Assembly: GCF_030053155.1 (NCBI RefSeq)
Contig: NZ_CP125643.1
Span: forward strand, 186,001 to 250,000
Reading direction: 5' to 3'
Source of the DNA: Rhizobium sp. BT03
Lineage (GTDB): Bacteria; Pseudomonadota; Alphaproteobacteria; Rhizobiales; Rhizobiaceae
DNA: 64,000 nucleotides
The translations under genes and the position numbers were made by a program. Each line of letters opens with the position of its first letter. The stretch's first letter is position 1. Shown one piece after another: positions 36,700-45,718 of this stretch. Under the pieces are notes generated by a model. It ran no database searches. It was not told the origin of the DNA and saw nothing but the letters and a program-made list of their open reading frames with translations.

Positions 36700-37317
36700 C
36701 CGAGAAGGATGACGGCAACTAGATCGGTAGTTGGGCGGCCGCAACATCAGAAAGGTCTCAGCGTTTGCTGGACGCGTGCCTGCGATGGCGGTGGTGGCAA
36801 CGATCTTCTCTGGCTGCCCCAAGCGCGGGAGAGGCCATTCGACGCTAGCAAGAGTTCGCTCGAACCTGATATCCGTTACCGCAACGACTTCGCTGAGACC
36901 ACCTCCCAGGCACCATTCTACGATGCCGGCGAACAAGGTCAGCGTTGCCTCGTGAACGGAACCATCTCCCCTCCCCTCCCCTCCACTCTTCGAGGTGTCG
37001 ACGCAAAAGCGAGAACTCTAGACCATCAGGGGATTGGCGTTCAGGCGGCCCTTCGGGAGCAGAGACGGAAATACGTCTACCAGCATGGTCGGTCCCATCG
37101 CAGACAAATCGCGTGCACATCCTGCAAGTGGTCCAGCCGCGGTGACATCCAGGATGGCAGTCGGGGCGAGAGCGTCAACCCCATCTGCCTCGCACTCGTC
37201 GACTACTTCTACATCCCAAGTGCGAGTGGAAAAGATCCTCGCACGTAGCCTATGATCGTCCTGAAGCAGCTACGCTTCGTAGTAAATTTTTGGTGTCGAG
37301 ATCGCGAATACCTGCAT
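36700..37317 (-). pseudogene. traI: traI pseudogene (acyl-homoserine-lactone synthase)
   Basis: From an ATG at 37317 the minus strand gives MQVFAIST, then a stop. Further frames give HRLRARIFSTRTWDVEVVD, SAMGPTMLVDVFPSLLPKGRLN and finally VHEATLTLFAGIVEWCLGGG and WPLPRLGQPEKI. These segments are in the order found in LuxI/TraI synthases. Several frameshifts and a stop kill the gene. traI directly upstream of repABC is the usual arrangement in quorum-controlled rhizobial plasmids, so this marks a lost tra/trb system. Confidence 0.75.
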
Positions 37318-37642
37318 GAATTTCTCCGCCGCCGTTAGGCGCCGGGAACTCTGCACTAATTGGAATCGGGCGTCCGTTGTCGAATGCTTACGGTTTTGTG
37401 CGAGTGAGTCGCGGCAAGGGGATCACCGACTTTGCCGAGGTCTTCTGCTTTTCGTCTAAATCGCCGGGGCACATTTGTAGGATTCACAATAAAACACACC
37501 ATGACCAATCGGTACCGCGGTCTTGCTAAGCTGCAGGATATAAACGGAAAAATCCATTTACTCTACGTTCCGGGTTTATCCACGTTAGCCTTTCGTTAAC
37601 CTAAAACCCCTTGCTCAAAATGCAGAATCGGCTCTAATAGCT

Positions 37643-37683
37643 AGTGGCGGAACTTTAGCGGTTTCGCGAAAAGTTCCGCCACT
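37643..37683. promoter_or_regulatory. Inverted repeat upstream of repA, likely autoregulatory operator
   Basis: AGTGGCGGAACTTT (37643-37656) is repeated inverted as AAAGTTCCGCCACT (37670-37683), with 13 bases between. It sits just before repA, where RepA of repABC plasmids represses its own promoter. A possible promoter reads TTGCTC near 37611 with CTAATA 17 bases on. Confidence 0.65.
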
Positions 37684-37703
37684 TGCAGGAAATGGATTTT
37701 GAG

Positions 37704-38918
37704 ATGGCGAAAACCGCAGCAAACACAGCGCCGGTCGTCGAAGGGTTGACCGCATTGATGGAGCGTCATGCTGACGCTCTCTCCAGCCAACTTCAAGCAC
37801 ATCATCTCAAGGTCTTCCCGCCGACGTCCGAAAAGGGCATTCGATCCTTTGCACCGTCAGAAGCCTCAAAATTGCTTGGCATCGGTGAGTCTTATCTTAG
37901 ACAAACTGCTTCGGAAATGCCTGAACTGCACGTTAGTATGAGCCCTGGCGGTCGACGCACGTTCACGATCGAAGATATTCATTCAATCCGTAAGCACCTG
38001 GACCTGATTGGCCGCGGGAACCGGCGCTACCTGCCCCATCGTCGCACGGGGGAGCAGCTTCAAGTCGTCTCGGTGATGAATTTCAAAGGCGGCTCGGGCA
38101 AGACGACGACAGCCGCGCATCTGGCACAGTACCTGGCAATGCGTGGCTACCGGATTCTCGCGATTGATCTTGATCCCCAAGCAAGCCTTTCCGCACTCTT
38201 CGGCAGTCAGCCAGAAACTGACGTTGGTCCGAACGAAACACTCTATGGCGCCATCCGGTATGATGACGAGCAGGTCCCAATCGAGCAGGTTGTCCGAGGA
38301 ACGTACATCCCGGATCTTCATCTAATTCCTGGCAATCTTGAACTGATGGAGTTTGAGCACGATACCCCGCGCGCGCTTATGAACCGGAAGGAAGGTGACA
38401 CGCTTTTTTACGGTCGGATCAGTCAGGTCATCGAAGACATCGCGGACAACTACGATGTCGTCGTTATCGATTGCCCTCCCCAACTTGGCTATCTCACGCT
38501 TTCAGCTCTGACCGCCGCAACCTCGATCCTCGTCACCGTCCATCCCCAGATGTTGGATGTAATGTCGATGAACCAGTTTCTGGCGATGACCTCGAATCTC
38601 CTTCGGGAAATCGAGAACGCAGGCGCCCAGTTCAAGTTCAATTGGATGCGCTACCTCGTCACTCGTTTTGAACCGAGCGATGGCCCGCAGAACCAGATGG
38701 TGGGCTATCTGCGTTCGATCTTCGGCGAAAATGTCCTCAATTTTCCGATGCTCAAGACGACCGCCGTTTCGGACGCTGGCCTGACGAATCAAACCCTCTT
38801 TGAGGTTGAGCGCGGACAGTTCACGCGCTCGACCTATGATCGGGCCTTAGAGGCGATGAACGCCGTCAACGACGAGATCGAAACTCTAATCAAAAAAGCA
38901 TGGGGTAGAACCACATGA
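37704..38918 (+). CDS. repA: RepA, plasmid partition ParA-family ATPase
   Basis: The 404-residue protein has an N-terminal helix-turn-helix region (SEASKLLGIGESYLRQTA), the ParA deviant Walker A KGGSGKTTTA near residue 135 and VVVIDCPPQLG as Walker B. RepA acts with RepB in plasmid segregation and represses the operon. The ATG at 37704 is taken; 37692 and a TTG at 37683 are in-frame alternatives, the latter overlapping the inverted repeat. The stop overlaps the repB start by four bases. Confidence 0.95.
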   Translation: MAKTAANTAPVVEGLTALMERHADALSSQLQAHHLKVFPPTSEKGIRSFAPSEASKLLGIGESYLRQTASEMPELHVSMSPGGRRTFTIEDIHSIRKHLDLIGRGNRRYLPHRRTGEQLQVVSVMNFKGGSGKTTTAAHLAQYLAMRGYRILAIDLDPQASLSALFGSQPETDVGPNETLYGAIRYDDEQVPIEQVVRGTYIPDLHLIPGNLELMEFEHDTPRALMNRKEGDTLFYGRISQVIEDIADNYDVVVIDCPPQLGYLTLSALTAATSILVTVHPQMLDVMSMNQFLAMTSNLLREIENAGAQFKFNWMRYLVTRFEPSDGPQNQMVGYLRSIFGENVLNFPMLKTTAVSDAGLTNQTLFEVERGQFTRSTYDRALEAMNAVNDEIETLIKKAWGRTT

Positions 38919-39940
38919 GTCGGAAGCACCTCCTTGACGTCACCACGGACGCGCCCGACAGCTCATCAGCTGCTGAACACAGAGCGGCAAAGACTCGCTC
39001 CATGCCGCTTCTCGGCGTGACCAGAAAAGAACGAGATCCAGCGACGAAGCTGACTGCAAACATCGGTAACGCGTTGCGCGAGCAAAATGATCGTCTTGGT
39101 CGTGCCGAGGAGATCGAGCGGCGTCTCGCCGAAGGTCAGGCCGTGGTTGAACTGAACGCGTCGTCAATCGAGCCGTCCTTCGTTCAGGATCGCATGCAAG
39201 GTGATATCGAAGGACTTCTTGCATCCATCCGCGAGCAAGGACAGCAGGTCCCAATCCTTGTGAGACCTCATCCCGTTAAACCCGCGCACTACCAAGTTGC
39301 CTTTGGACACCGCCGGCTGCGCGCCGTTTCGGAGCTAGGACTGCCGGTCAAGGCGGTTGTTCGAGACTTGACGGACGAGCAGTTGGTTGTCGCACAGGGT
39401 CAGGAAAACAATGAGCGCGAAGACCTCACCTTCATCGAAAAGGCACGTTTCGCACACAAGCTAAACAAGCAGTTTCCACGAGAAATCGTCATCGCGGCTA
39501 TGTCAATCGATAAAAGCAACTTGTCGAAGATGCTCCTGCTTGTTGACGCCCTCCCCTCTGAATTGATCGATGCCATCGGCGCCGCTCCAGGCGTTGGACG
39601 CCCAAGTTGGCAGCAATTGGCAGAGCTGGTTGAGAAAGCATCGCCTCCGGCAGGCGCTGCGAAATATGCTGCCTCGGAGGAGGTGCAGGCGCTGCCGTCG
39701 TCGGAACGGTTCAAGGCAGTGATCGACCATCTGAAACCGCGTCGGACTGCGCGCGGGTTGCCAGACGTCCTGTCGACCCCCGATGGCGACAGGCTTGCGC
39801 AGGTCACGCAGAGCAAGAGCAAGCTAGAAATTACCATTGACAGGAAAGCCACGCCGGATTTCGCGGCTTTCGTACTCGAGCATTTGCCGGCGCTTTACCA
39901 GGAGCATCGCGCAAAGCATCAACGGAAACAGGGAGTGTAA
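38915..39940 (+). CDS. repB: RepB, plasmid partition ParB-family protein
   Basis: The 341-residue protein has the ParB nuclease-like core (VPILVRPHPVKPAHYQVAFGHRRLRA, then VAQGQENNEREDL) and a helix-turn-helix region (INKSNLSKMLLLVDALP-like) for centromere binding. It binds parS sites and works with RepA. ATGA overlap with repA couples their translation. The palindrome pair at 41345 and 44798 may be its binding sites. Confidence 0.95.
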   Translation: MSRKHLLDVTTDAPDSSSAAEHRAAKTRSMPLLGVTRKERDPATKLTANIGNALREQNDRLGRAEEIERRLAEGQAVVELNASSIEPSFVQDRMQGDIEGLLASIREQGQQVPILVRPHPVKPAHYQVAFGHRRLRAVSELGLPVKAVVRDLTDEQLVVAQGQENNEREDLTFIEKARFAHKLNKQFPREIVIAAMSIDKSNLSKMLLLVDALPSELIDAIGAAPGVGRPSWQQLAELVEKASPPAGAAKYAASEEVQALPSSERFKAVIDHLKPRRTARGLPDVLSTPDGDRLAQVTQSKSKLEITIDRKATPDFAAFVLEHLPALYQEHRAKHQRKQGV

Positions 39941-39946
39941 CCCGCA

Positions 39947-40001
39947 AAAGAAAAGAGCTCCCTCAACGTCGCCGTCGTGGAAGCCCTTCTGTCTCTGTAG
40001 C
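39947..40001 (-). ncRNA. Antisense RNA controlling repC (ctRNA, incA-type)
   Basis: On the minus strand TTGACG (40036-40031) and GATTCT (40013-40008) lie 17 bases apart, placing the start near 40001. Downstream GGGCTTCC can pair with GGGAGCTC (8 base pairs with two or three wobbles) around a 16-base loop, and TTTTCTTTT follows, forming a terminator. A small antisense RNA in the repB-repC gap is a known feature of repABC plasmids. It limits repC expression and causes incompatibility. Confidence 0.7.
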
Positions 40002-40095
40002 AAGAACAGAATCGCATTTCCTCGAATCCTCGTCAAGAGTCTTTGGCGCCGTTTTGGTGAGCGAATTTCCTTTGCCTGCTGAAAGGTGAGAGACA

Positions 40096-41304
40096 ATGCA
40101 GTCGGGGAATGTAGCGACGCCGTTCGGGCGGCGGCCAATGACGCTTGCGCTCGTGCGGCGCCAGGCGGCAATGGAAATCAAGCATGGAAAAGCTGCCGAT
40201 AAGTGGAAAGTGTTGAGAGACGCTTCCGCCGCGATGGAACTGCTCAAGATCCAGTCGAACAGTCTGGCTGTTCTTGACGCACTTTTGAGTTTTTATCCTG
40301 ACAATGAGTTGCGTCAGGATGCACAATTGATTGTCTTCCCCTCGAATGCCCAACTGGCGCTTCGGGCGCATGCAATGGCGGGCGCAACGTTGCGGCGGCA
40401 TATTGCCATTCTGGTGGAGTCGGGGTTGATCGTCCGTAAGGATAGCGCCAATGGCAAGCGCTTCGCCCGCAAGGGCGACGATGGCCAGATCGAGAATGCT
40501 TTTGGCTTCGACCTGTCGCCCCTCCTGGCGCGATCGGAAGAGTTGGCGATGTTGGCGCAAAGAGTGGCGGCCGAGAGAGCCTCGCTCAGGAAAGCCAAAG
40601 AGAGCCTTACAATTTGCCGGCGGGATGTTCGCAAACTTATTACTGCTGCAATGGTCGAGGGCGCCGACGGCGATTGGAAGACGACCGAGGACATCTACAT
40701 TGCGCTCGCGAGCAGAATTCCGCGCGTTCCGACCCTTGAAGGGGTCACTAGCGTTCTCAATGAAATGGAGATGCTCCGTGAGGAAGTGCTTAATCGTTTG
40801 GAAAACCTCGAGAATGCTGAAAAAATTAGCACCAATGCTGCTCATATCGAGCAGCACATACAGAATTCAAAACCCGAATCCGTAAATGAATCTGAACCAC
40901 GCTCCGAAAAGGAGCAGGGGGCAAAGGCGAGCTTGAGCCTTCAGCCGAAGAATGAATCGCAAAGGGCGTTCCCCTTGGGATTGGTGCTCAAGGCGTGCCC
41001 GATGATCAGCGACTATGCACCGCGCGGCGTGGGAAGCTGGCGAGATCTGATGTCTGCCGCTGTGGTGGTTCGATCTATGCTGGGGGTAAGCCCTTCCGCC
41101 TACCAGGATGCCTGCGAGGCGCTAGGACCGGAGAATGCTGCGGTGGCAATTGCGTGCATCCTGGAAAGGGCTAACTTCATCAACTCTCCTGGAGGCTATC
41201 TGCGGGATCTAACGCGCCGAAGTGAGCGCGGTGAATTCTCGCTTGGCCCGATGATAATGGCGTTGTTGAAGGCCAACGGGCAAGGCGGTTTGAGGGCTGG
41301 GTAA
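40096..41304 (+). CDS. repC: RepC, plasmid replication initiator
   Basis: The 402-residue protein shows the RepC pattern: an N-terminal winged-helix domain (LRAHAMAGATLRRHIAILVESGLIVRKDS region, split by AMAG) and the C-terminal domain with GVGSWRDLMSAAVVVRSMLG and NSPGGYLRDLTRR. It is the only replication protein needed by repABC plasmids; the origin is thought to lie within repC itself. GAAAGGTGAGAG precedes the ATG. The 155-base gap to repB holds the antisense RNA. Confidence 0.95.
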   Translation: MQSGNVATPFGRRPMTLALVRRQAAMEIKHGKAADKWKVLRDASAAMELLKIQSNSLAVLDALLSFYPDNELRQDAQLIVFPSNAQLALRAHAMAGATLRRHIAILVESGLIVRKDSANGKRFARKGDDGQIENAFGFDLSPLLARSEELAMLAQRVAAERASLRKAKESLTICRRDVRKLITAAMVEGADGDWKTTEDIYIALASRIPRVPTLEGVTSVLNEMEMLREEVLNRLENLENAEKISTNAAHIEQHIQNSKPESVNESEPRSEKEQGAKASLSLQPKNESQRAFPLGLVLKACPMISDYAPRGVGSWRDLMSAAVVVRSMLGVSPSAYQDACEALGPENAAVAIACILERANFINSPGGYLRDLTRRSERGEFSLGPMIMALLKANGQGGLRAG

Positions 41305-41344
41305 GTGCGGCTGATCGTTATTCCTGCCGTTGAGGATTTCGGTT

Positions 41345-41360
41345 GTGGTCAGCTGACCAC
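41345..41360. repeat. 16-base palindrome downstream of repC, candidate parS
   Basis: GTGGTCAGCTGACCAC is a perfect palindrome 41 bases after the repC stop. An identical copy is at 44798. Centromere sites of repABC plasmids are 16-base palindromes, although the usual GTT-N4-GC-N4-AAC pattern is not matched. Confidence 0.55.
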
Positions 41361-41739
41361 CAAGCTAACCTCTTGGAAAACACCAACTTTCAAAGGCGGC
41401 TTGTCGCAGGCATTGTGCCGGTTACCGTCTGGCTCCCGAGCCAAATGACGCCTCTTAGGGGAACAGTAGACCGTGATCTCAATACGAACGCGCCCAAGGT
41501 CGCGCACGAACAAGACCAGGAGCGAAGTCTTCGCACGAAATGGCAGCCGCCTTTCATCAATTCATTGGCACCGGCGCGGCAAATCGCAAGGCGGCCGGCT
41601 GTGCCGGCTAATCGCGAGTGGGCGATGGCGCCGCATGGATAGGACGCAATAGGAACAACTACCTGCTGCCATCCGCAGCGCCGGAATCTACGGGGCTGAT
41701 TCGCGGCGGCACTTCCACAACACTGGGAGAATTCATCAA
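41361..41739. other. Non-coding region after repC
   Basis: No gene is recognised. The sequence is the partition-region side of the replicon, cut at about 41740 by insertion-sequence remnants. Confidence 0.3.
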
Positions 41740-42040
41740 CCGCTATCTTGGGCGAGGTGACGCAATGAGCCACTCGACCCTATGGTCTTTTGACCAGGCA
41801 AGAATGGCATTCGAGGTGAGTTTGGTGCCGTTGTCGGAGAGATCATTGCGAGTTTCGAGCGAGGCGACGACCGGAGATCGAGGTGTCCGGGGATCGCCGC
41901 GAGGCATTCTCGCGTCGCGTCATCGACGATGTTGAGCACGCGAAACCCCCTTCCGTAAGCGAACTTGCAGGCACGCGCGCACCGATCCTGGCCAACGCGA
42001 AGGCTCTGCCCGCTGGTCGCTGGATTTTGTTCGTGACCAA
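41740..42040. pseudogene. IS3-family OrfB fragments in opposite orientations
   Basis: About 41740-41965 on the minus strand encodes broken OrfB ([20 protein letters not shown] and following). About 41965-42040 on the plus strand encodes a piece just preceding it in the protein (RAPILANAKA, then [11 protein letters not shown]). The head-to-head arrangement implies inversion or two insertions. No function remains. Confidence 0.6.
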
Positions 42041-42049
42041 AAGCAAATG

Positions 42050-42879
42050 ATCCAGTGGAACATTTCTCCACCGAACGACTGAGGCATATACCTATCTCGC
42101 AAGGCCCAGCCATCGGCACAGTATTTGAGTCCGTTGAAGAAGGTGATGGGTCCAGGCGGCTTGGAGGAGGCATAGCCGTTCCAGCCGCCGAGTTTGGCGA
42201 CGATCCAAGCGGCCCAGGCGAGCGAAGCTTTGGGATGGGGATTGGATTGCAGCTTGGTCTTGCCCTTGAAGCGGCTTTCGAGGGCGGCGAGCGTGTTGAT
42301 CTCGTGGGGACTGACTGCCAGGCTTGCCGGGTGAGGATCGCCGCCACTGCGGTCCTGCACGAGTTGGAGGACGATTGCCGCGGCCTTGGCGGCGATGGCG
42401 ACGAGCTTTTCCAGCCGCGGCGCTAACTGCAATTGGCTGTCTTCGATCTTGAAGCCCTGCGTCTTCATCACCCGGAAGAACTGCTCGATCATCCAGCGCT
42501 GCTTGTACCAAGCGACGATCTGCCAGGCGTCAGTCGCACTGGAGAGCGCATGGGTGGTCAAGAGCAGCCAATGCAAGGGCTCGACACCGTCGGGTGCGTC
42601 CGGTTCGACGACCTCGACCCAACTGAGCCTAACCCCGTCGGGCAGCCCTTCTTCGCGCAGGTTTTGCGGTCGCCTGATCGTCGCCTGGCCGAAGCGCAGG
42701 CACAACGTTGCCTGCCGCGCCGGACGGTCGGCGCGCTCGCGCAGCTCGATCGTTTGGGTGTCGCAGAACCGAACTGTCTCTACGACATCACGCAGTTTAG
42801 AGCCGCCGATGAGTGCATGGTCATGCATGACGCGCGACAAAAGATCGAAGCGTTGGTCGGGCAGGCGCGCCCACATCAT
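42050..42879 (-). pseudogene. IS4-family (Tn5-like) transposase, N-terminally truncated
   Basis: The minus strand encodes the C-terminal two thirds of a Tn5-type transposase. WYKQRWMIEQFFRVMKTQGF carries the Y-(2)-R-(3)-E-(6)-K signature, followed by LEKLVAIAAKAAAIVLQLVQDRSG and GWNGYASSKPPGPITFF. The N-terminal part with the first catalytic residues is missing at 42880, where IS3 sequence begins. Confidence 0.75.
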
Positions 42880-42889
42880 AAAGAAGTCG

Positions 42890-43619
42890 CCCTATTGCGC
42901 GACCTCGCGACCGGCGACCGGCGACCGGCGACCGGCGGCTTCGGCGGGGGGGGGAGCGCCGTTGGGGTCGACCGCATCTACGGGCTCTATCGCGAAGAAG
43001 GACTTTCCGTTCGCAAGCAGAAAAGCCGGGGCGGCACTGTCGGCACGCGTGGCCCGATCCTGGTCGAAGCGAAGGCCAATGCCCGAAGCTCGCTGAATCT
43101 CGTTCACGACCAGTTCGCTTGCGGAAGGCGGTTTCGCGTGCTCAACTTCGTCGAAGACGTGACCCGCGAATGCCTGGCGGCGATCCCGTGCACCTCGATC
43201 TTGCGTCGTCGCGTCGCTCGCGAACTGTCGGTCCTCATCGAACGGCGCGGCAAACCGGGGATGATCGTCTCCGACAACGGCACGGAATTCACCTCGAATG
43301 CCATCCTTGCCAGGTCGAAGGATCATAGTGTCGAGTCGCACGGCATCACGCCGGGAAGCCGATGCAAAACGCTAATGTCGAGAGCTTCAACGGCCGGATG
43401 CGGGACGAGATGGTCAACCAAAGCCTGTTCCTCGGCTGCGATTATGCCCGAAGCGCCATTGCTGGGCCGACGATTACAACCACTTCCGGCCGCACTCATC
43501 GCTCGGACCAGACCCGGGCACGTGATGCAGATACCATTGCCGCAACCGGCTCCAACGCTGCGCGAGATGAAAGCTTCGCGTTTCCGCCACTTGGCGTACT
43601 CGGAGCGCGCAGGCTCTAG
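42890..43619 (+). pseudogene. IS3-family OrfB remnant, frameshifted
   Basis: The plus strand carries OrfB from [18 protein letters not shown] to [17 protein letters not shown]. After a frameshift near 43350 it continues with [13 protein letters not shown] and ends GARRL. A four-fold GACCGGC tandem repeat marks the left junction near 42910. The right end is interrupted by the IS481 insertion. Confidence 0.7.
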
Positions 43620-43620
43620 T

Positions 43621-44667
43621 TGTGAGCTTTCGGGAGGTTGTCCATTCAAAGCGGATTTAGGAGACTGGAGCTATCACACCTCGAGTCGGAAGGATCGCCG
43701 CGAATGAACATTCATAAGAATGCCCGACTGACGCCGTTGCGCCGGGAACAAATGGCGCTTGCTGTTATCGAAGGGCATCTGACCCAGGCTCAGGCAGCAC
43801 AGGCCTATGGCGTCGCGGCCAAGATCGTCGCCCGTTGGGTCGAGCGTTTCAAGGCCGGTGGTCGAGAGGCGATGCTCGATCGTTCCTCCCGACCTCATGC
43901 CATGCCCCGGCAGACCAGTCAGGCGCTGGCGGAGCGCATCATCACGCTTCGCCGCCAGCGCCTGACTGGCAAGCACATCGCGATCGAAACCGGTGTATCT
44001 GCAGCGACGGTGAGCCGGGTTCTCAAGCGCGCAGGCCTCTCCCGCCTCAAGGATATCGAGCCGGCCGAGCCTGTGCGTCGTCATGAACGCCAGGCTCCCG
44101 GCGAGATGATTCATATCGACATCAAGAAGCTCGGCCGGTTTCATGAGGTCGGCCACCGCATCACCGGCGATCGCACTCGCCAGAGTTCGCGCAGAGGCAA
44201 GAGTTGGGGCGCCGGTTGGGAATGCGTTCATGTGGCCATCGACGATGCCTCTCGCATCGCTTTCTCACAGATATCGCCGGACGAGACGAAAGAAAGCGCC
44301 GTGGCCTTCTTGAAGGCGGCATTGGCCTATTATGCCAGCCTCGGGATCGCGGTCGAGCGCGTCATGACCGACAATGGTCCCTGCTACACATCAAAGCCAT
44401 TCGGCCAAGCTTGTCGCGACAACGGCCTCAAGCACGTTCGCACCAGACCATATACGCCTAAAACCAACGGAAAGGCCGAACGCTTCATCCAGACCGCCCT
44501 CAGAGAGTGGGCCTACGCCGTCGCCTATCCCAACTCGGACATGCGCGCCGCCGAACTGCCACGATGGCTTCATCGCTACAATTGGCACAGGCCTCACGGA
44601 AGTCTAAACTCAAAACCACCAATCACTAGGCTCGCTCTTACCCAGGACAACCTGTTGAGGCTCCACA
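43621..44667 (+). mobile_element. IS481-family insertion sequence, intact
   Basis: Ends: left TGTGAGCTTTCGGGAGGTTG and right, inverted, TGTGGAGCCTCAACAGGTTG. The six bases TCTAGT occur directly before and after the element, giving a clear target duplication. It entered the 3' end of the IS3 remnant at 42890-43619. The length is 1047 bases. Confidence 0.85.
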
Positions 44668-44672
44668 TCTAG
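43704..44672 (+). CDS. IS481-family transposase
   Basis: The 322-residue protein begins MNIHKNARLTPLRREQM. It has an N-terminal helix-turn-helix pair and an rve core with aspartate in MIHIDIKKLGRF, aspartate in VMTDNGPCYTS and glutamate in KTNGKAERFIQT. GGAAGGA precedes the ATG. The last codon is completed and the stop codon supplied by the target duplication just outside the right end, so the protein terminus depends on the insertion site. Confidence 0.92.
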   Translation: MNIHKNARLTPLRREQMALAVIEGHLTQAQAAQAYGVAAKIVARWVERFKAGGREAMLDRSSRPHAMPRQTSQALAERIITLRRQRLTGKHIAIETGVSAATVSRVLKRAGLSRLKDIEPAEPVRRHERQAPGEMIHIDIKKLGRFHEVGHRITGDRTRQSSRRGKSWGAGWECVHVAIDDASRIAFSQISPDETKESAVAFLKAALAYYASLGIAVERVMTDNGPCYTSKPFGQACRDNGLKHVRTRPYTPKTNGKAERFIQTALREWAYAVAYPNSDMRAAELPRWLHRYNWHRPHGSLNSKPPITRLALTQDNLLRLHI

Positions 44673-44797
44673 TCGCCGCCGGAGAGGATTGAGTGCTAGG
44701 TCAGCGGGTCCACTGATCGAGGTTTTTCGCCAGACTCTGCTGTCGTGGGCCAGCAAGTCTTTTGGGGTGGGACGCACTGCCAACAGCTGCTTTTCCG

Positions 44798-44813
44798 GTG
44801 GTCAGCTGACCAC
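44798..44813. repeat. Second copy of the 16-base palindrome
   Basis: GTGGTCAGCTGACCAC is identical to 41345-41360. Without the insertion sequences between them the two copies would be only some 500-600 bases apart, consistent with a two-site partition region downstream of repC. Confidence 0.55.
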
Positions 44814-45718
44814 AGCTACAACACTCTGAAAAGAAACGACATTTTCGGGCGCTACTATGGACGGCGCATGACCCGCTCCTCGCGCCACCTCTCACAAGAT
44901 CGGTTGTGTAGAGATAGGTACCGTCCTGTCGCCGCCATGGGTCGCGGGGTCTTGGCGGTCATTTTTGATCGTACATGACGTTCTAAGGGCATTGGTCATG
45001 GTTGCCCGGGTAGAATGGCCGACAGCCCTTCTATGCGGCTGGTGTAGTAAGGTCAGTTGATGCACGGAGCCGATTGAGCGGCTTCGTGTTCGAACGAACA
45101 ATCGCGGTGTTTGTCACGACTGAAAGGAGACATTGCTTTGTAATCTTAACGGCGGTCTCCGCAGGATGCTTCAGGACGAAGACCTCCCAGGCTTCGAGGA
45201 CAGTCGAAATTTGCTGGTCGTAAAACGAATGTTTGCAGATCTTCGGCCGTAATCATTCTTGTAGGAAATATAGCTGGCGGCGCGGACAAATGGCTCAATC
45301 AAATTGTCGAGCATCCTTGAAAGAACGCCGAAACGCGGACGGATTGTAAAAGAAACAAATACTGTCTGACTGAGTTCCGGCTCGCGCCCGAATTCGTCGT
45401 GCAGCCGAGACGGCTTTTTGGTAGCGAGGGGAGCGGCTGTCCTCTGCTTTTACCCGCGCCGCCGAGGGTCATGGCCCGCGCGCCTCTGCGGATCATAATC
45501 ACCGCGGCTGAAGCCTTCAGCACGTTCCGGGGGAGGGGGCGAGCAGGCGGAGGAAGCCGGCTCCGCGGCGAGGATGTAGGCGCTGAGCTGAAACCGCGGA
45601 GCGATAGCGACTAGCGGTCCTGGCGCTACAGATCCCCAAAGGCCGGACCTGACGGCTATGCAGTCGAATAGCGACAAGAAAAGACTCTCTGCCATCGGGC
45701 GTCGGATGAACCATGCCC
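44814..45718. other. No recognisable gene
   Basis: Frames on both strands carry no domain that I recognise. The part above 45450 overlaps shadow frames of the recombinase that follows. Confidence 0.3.

Noticed and set aside
36655..37248. A 197-residue plus-strand gene upstream of repA
   Set aside because: It is the shadow of the traI pseudogene on the opposite strand, whose segments are recognisable and in order.
42905..42935. Tandem GACCGGC repeat as a functional element
   Set aside because: It has only four units at the junction of IS remnants, most likely a by-product of recombination.
42433..43707. A 424-residue plus-strand protein
   Set aside because: It is a chance read-through joining the antisense of the IS4 transposase to the IS3 OrfB remnant.
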